The notes beneath the pieces are model-generated. The model saw only the letters and a program-made list of their open reading frames with translations. It searched no databases and was not told where the DNA came from. From SB15 sp964557285 (lineage in GTDB: Bacteria; Chloroflexota; Anaerolineae; Aggregatilineales; J027): a DNA stretch of 25,291 nt. The stretch is from assembly GCA_964557285.1 (NCBI GenBank), contig CAZKZS010000028.1:1-25291 (forward strand), in the 5' to 3' direction. Of the stretch, positions 23,000 to 25,291 are shown piece by piece (position 1 is the stretch's first letter; each line of letters starts with the position of its first letter). The position numbers were made by a program, and so were the translations under genes.

Positions 23000-23780
23000 G
23001 CTGTAACACTCCTTCTACTCGATTGACAATTTGCCAGGCATCATCGGCGGCAGCGCTGTCCGGTGCGTAATTAAACACGGAACGCTTGCGGGCGGCGGCT
23101 TCACTCCAGATGATACGCTGTGGAAGCACCTGCCAGACCAATTCCTTAAACTGTGCCTGTAGTTTTTCCAGATTCTCCTGATGTTCCAGGGTATTGGGAC
23201 GGTATTTGTTGGGAATGATGCCCATTACCTCGATGTCGCCCAAACCCAGACTTTTTTTCTGGCGGCTGAAGCCATTGCGGTGACCGATGGAACTGCCCAA
23301 TCCGGCAAAACTGTAATATTCCAGTTCGACGGGAAAAAGCAGGTAATCCGTCGCCAGGTAAATGCTGGCATGAAGCAGGGAGGGCGTGGGAGAGGTATCA
23401 AATACAACCACATCCATTTCGTCCGCCAATTCCCCTATTCGCTGACGCACCGCCAGCACATTATCTGTATTCTGGGAAATGGTGCGCGTTTCTTTGTTAG
23501 AAGGGATCAGATAAATAAACCCTTTGACATCCTCATCCGGCACTTTGTAGGTTTCGGGGTCAATGTAGACCAGCGTTTCATTAAAAGGGGCATCACGAAC
23601 AATCAAATCATAAAAAGCAGGGGATGGATTATGACCAAAGCCCATCGTCAGATTGGCCTGTGCGTCGGCATCCACCGCCAGCACCCGATGGCCGCGAATC
23701 GCCAGTCCACAAATCAGGGCATGGGCTAAGGTGGTTTTGCCAACCCCACCTTTTTCGTTCAGGAGCGTGATGACTTTCAT
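22992..23780 (-). CDS. ParA-family ATPase
   Basis: A 262-residue partition-type ATPase of the deviant Walker A class. The motif KGGVGKTT (10-17) follows an N-terminal strand, Walker A' is VDADAQAN with D37 and D39 (36-43), and Walker B is VVVFDTSPTPS (124-134). Such proteins position DNA or protein complexes by ATP-driven binding to the nucleoid. Residues about 50-100 form a longer than usual loop. The ATG at 23780 follows plsX by 12 nt, and the ParB-like gene overlaps its end, so the two are coupled. Whether this is the main chromosomal pair or a dedicated accessory one cannot be told here; no origin genes (dnaA, gidB) are nearby. Confidence 0.9.
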   Translation of the reverse strand: MKVITLLNEKGGVGKTTLAHALICGLAIRGHRVLAVDADAQANLTMGFGHNPSPAFYDLIVRDAPFNETLVYIDPETYKVPDEDVKGFIYLIPSNKETRTISQNTDNVLAVRQRIGELADEMDVVVFDTSPTPSLLHASIYLATDYLLFPVELEYYSFAGLGSSIGHRNGFSRQKKSLGLGDIEVMGIIPNKYRPNTLEHQENLEKLQAQFKELVWQVLPQRIIWSEAAARKRSVFNYAPDSAAADDAWQIVNRVEGVLQRG

Positions 23781-23792
23781 CAGCAGCCTTTC

Positions 23793-24791
23793 TTATGTTG
23801 CAGATATGTGTTCATTCTGACGGATGGTTTCAACAATGTTCCCTGCTACTGCCTGCCGCGCCTGACGAATCGCATTTTTCATGCCCAGGGCATTGGTGCG
23901 CCCGTGTCCGATGATGACCACACCGTTGACCCCTAATAAAGGCGCTCCCCCGATTTCAAAGGGGTCAACCCGTGTGTAAACGCGCTTTAATGCAGGTTTT
24001 ACCAGAGCCGCCCCGACTTTTGAACGCATATCCGTCGTTACTTCATGACGAATCAAACGAAAAAGCAAATCGCCCATGGCTTCCAGCGTTTTAATAAACA
24101 CATTGCCGACAAACCCATCAGCGACCATGACATCTACTGCACCTTTGAGGACATCTTTCGGCTCGACATGGCCGACATAATTCAGGGATGAGTTTTTCAG
24201 CAGTTCCGCCGCTTCTTTAATGAGTTCTGTCCCTTTGCCTTCTTCTTCGCCGTTGGACAGCAGGCCAATACGGGGATTTTCCTGCCCCAGCGCGTTACGG
24301 GCATAAATACTACCCATGATGGCAAACTGTTCTAACCACTGCGGTTTGCAATCCGCATTTGCGCCAACATCCAGAAAAATGACCGGACGGCCTTCCAGCG
24401 CGACAATGGTACTCAGGCAGGGACGTTTGACCCCCGGAATACGTCCCAGGGTAGACAGCAGCGTGATTCCCAGAACTGCGCCCGTATTACCTACGGTCAC
24501 AAATGCCTGCGCCTGCCCGTCTGCTACCAGTTTAGAGGCCACATGGACCGATGAATCGGGTTTGCTGCGTCCGACCTCACTCGGCTTGTCGTGCATGGTG
24601 ATATGTTGAGAGGCGTGAACGACTTCTAACTTCAGCCCTGAGGTATCATGTTTTGCCAGTTCCTGATGCAGCACTTTTTCATCCCCGACCAGCAGCAGGG
24701 TATCCCCATATTCACGGGCGGCCATGACCGCACCTTCTACATCCGGTACGGGAAAATGGTCACTCCCCATGACATCAACCGCAATCCGCAT
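23793..24791 (-). CDS. plsX: Phosphate acyltransferase PlsX
   Basis: A 332-residue enzyme that makes acyl-phosphate from acyl-ACP, the first step of phosphatidic acid formation with PlsY. Features: N-terminal IAVDVMGSDHFP (3-14; usually DAMGGDxxP), HDKPSEVGRSKPDSSVHVA (67-85), FVTVGNTGAVLG, the FLDVGANADCKP block, LLSNGEEEGKGTELIKEA, VEPKDVLKG, VADGFVGNVFIKTLE, and GGAPLLGVNGVVIIGHGRTN near the end. Length is normal. GAGG lies 8 nt before the ATG. It is preceded by a LON-domain gene (11 nt) and followed by the ParA/ParB-like genes in the same operon. In many bacteria plsX lies next to fabH or rpmF, which are not seen here. Confidence 0.95.
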   Translation of the reverse strand: MRIAVDVMGSDHFPVPDVEGAVMAAREYGDTLLLVGDEKVLHQELAKHDTSGLKLEVVHASQHITMHDKPSEVGRSKPDSSVHVASKLVADGQAQAFVTVGNTGAVLGITLLSTLGRIPGVKRPCLSTIVALEGRPVIFLDVGANADCKPQWLEQFAIMGSIYARNALGQENPRIGLLSNGEEEGKGTELIKEAAELLKNSSLNYVGHVEPKDVLKGAVDVMVADGFVGNVFIKTLEAMGDLLFRLIRHEVTTDMRSKVGAALVKPALKRVYTRVDPFEIGGAPLLGVNGVVIIGHGRTNALGMKNAIRQARQAVAGNIVETIRQNEHISAT

Positions 24792-24802
24792 AAAAATATC
24801 CT

Positions 24803-25291
24803 CTAATTGGGTGAGAACGGCCCGTCAATCCACTGCGGCGGGTGTTCCGTCATCAGTTTGAGAATTTCTATTTCGCGTGCCAGCAGCGCCCGTTCCTGCT
24901 GCATGAGTTCAGGCAGTGAAGGAATACTCAGCAGCTCCTGTTTATCCGCCATCGGTGCTTGCAAGGCAATCGCTGTTAGAAAAGCCAGTTTTTCCGGCTC
25001 GGTGGGAATTTTATCCATTACAATTTCTATATTGCCAATTTTCGCTATCACCTCCAGGTATTCCCACAGGACAGGCGCTAACCGGGAGGCTTCGTACACG
25101 GCGGCAGAGGAATCCATGTTTTCAAAGGGAAACAACTCTATATCCCCCGTAGGATACGCTTCATGGTTTGAAAAGTTAGCGATTTTAAATCGGTCAACGC
25201 CCAGGGAGGCAATATTCAAACGGCCATCCTCAAGCTGGTCAACCTGGGTAATGTAGGCGAGTGTGCCGATGTCAAAAACTTTTGCACCGGG
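24803..25291 (-). CDS. LON N-terminal domain protein, cut at its 5' end by the window edge
   Basis: The open frame continues to the edge, so 162 codons are visible; the real start is outside. The visible part begins PGAKVFDIGTLAYITQVDQL, then LEDGRLNIASLGVDRFKI, which is the second half of the LON substrate-binding (LonN, PF02190) beta-barrel domain. A helical region follows with the LPELMQQERALLAREIEILKLMTEHPP tail. There is no ATPase or protease part, so this is a stand-alone LonN protein of about 200 residues. These are common in Chloroflexota, Actinobacteria and Proteobacteria; the role is unknown. A TTG at 25219 is not the real start. plsX follows after 11 nt. Confidence 0.85.
   Translation of the reverse strand, partial: PGAKVFDIGTLAYITQVDQLEDGRLNIASLGVDRFKIANFSNHEAYPTGDIELFPFENMDSSAAVYEASRLAPVLWEYLEVIAKIGNIEIVMDKIPTEPEKLAFLTAIALQAPMADKQELLSIPSLPELMQQERALLAREIEILKLMTEHPPQWIDGPFSPN

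Noticed and set aside
25217..25219. TTG as the start of the LON-domain protein
   Set aside because: The reading frame is open to the window edge and the upstream codons encode the conserved LonN sequence, so the gene starts outside.

Overview
The window reads as ordinary bacterial chromosome, densely packed with genes in short operons. Many genes overlap through ATGA or GTGA start/stop junctions, and several use GTG starts. The gene set mixes Gram-positive-like traits (TrmFO, a SwrC-like RND permease, a folate-type tRNA methylation enzyme, LexA-like GAAC-N4-GTTC boxes) with secreted beta-propeller and DUF4397 proteins. Together with interspersed GTAGGGG-type repeats this suggests a member of the Chloroflexota, probably Anaerolineae-like. 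That assignment is inference from gene content and style. No rRNA, tRNA, CRISPR array, complete insertion sequence or prophage was recognised.

Layout. 1-4809 (minus): a very large RND permease followed by the first codons of a secreted or membrane protein. 4943-6807 (plus): a secreted beta-propeller protein and a tyrosine recombinase. 6829-7073: MITE-like repeats. 7070-9411 (minus): a membrane glycosyltransferase and a TIGR01777 epimerase. 9476-10510 (plus): a FemAB/GNAT-like acyltransferase. 10507-11261 (minus): a zinc-ribbon peptide and dCTP deaminase. 11402-13476 (plus): an alpha/beta hydrolase-like protein and a secreted triple-DUF4397 protein. 13473-13581: another repeat. 13578-19637 (minus): folB, a TPR protein, trmFO, a class I aminotransferase, hflX, a small membrane protein and a GIY-YIG protein. 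19704-21546 (plus): folE, a lytic transglycosylase and a pterin carbinolamine dehydratase. 21547-21760: more repeats. 21761-25291 (minus): a LON N-domain protein (cut by the window edge), plsX, a ParA-like ATPase and a ParB-like protein.

How the genes work together. A pterin/folate theme runs through folE, folB, the carbinolamine dehydratase and the methylene-folate-dependent TrmFO. PlsX (phospholipid synthesis) shares an operon with a ParA/ParB-like pair. The most unusual items are three. First, the RND permease carries an insertion of about 675 residues built from degenerate repeats, plus an EF-hand-like loop in its second extracellular domain. Second, a GTAGGGG repeat family occupies every non-overlapping convergent gene junction and supplies several stop codons. 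Third, two intergenic GAAC-N4-GTTC dyads sit just downstream of good promoters. Two proteins also appear to lack a key catalytic residue: the recombinase (Arg to Gln) and the alpha/beta hydrolase (His missing).
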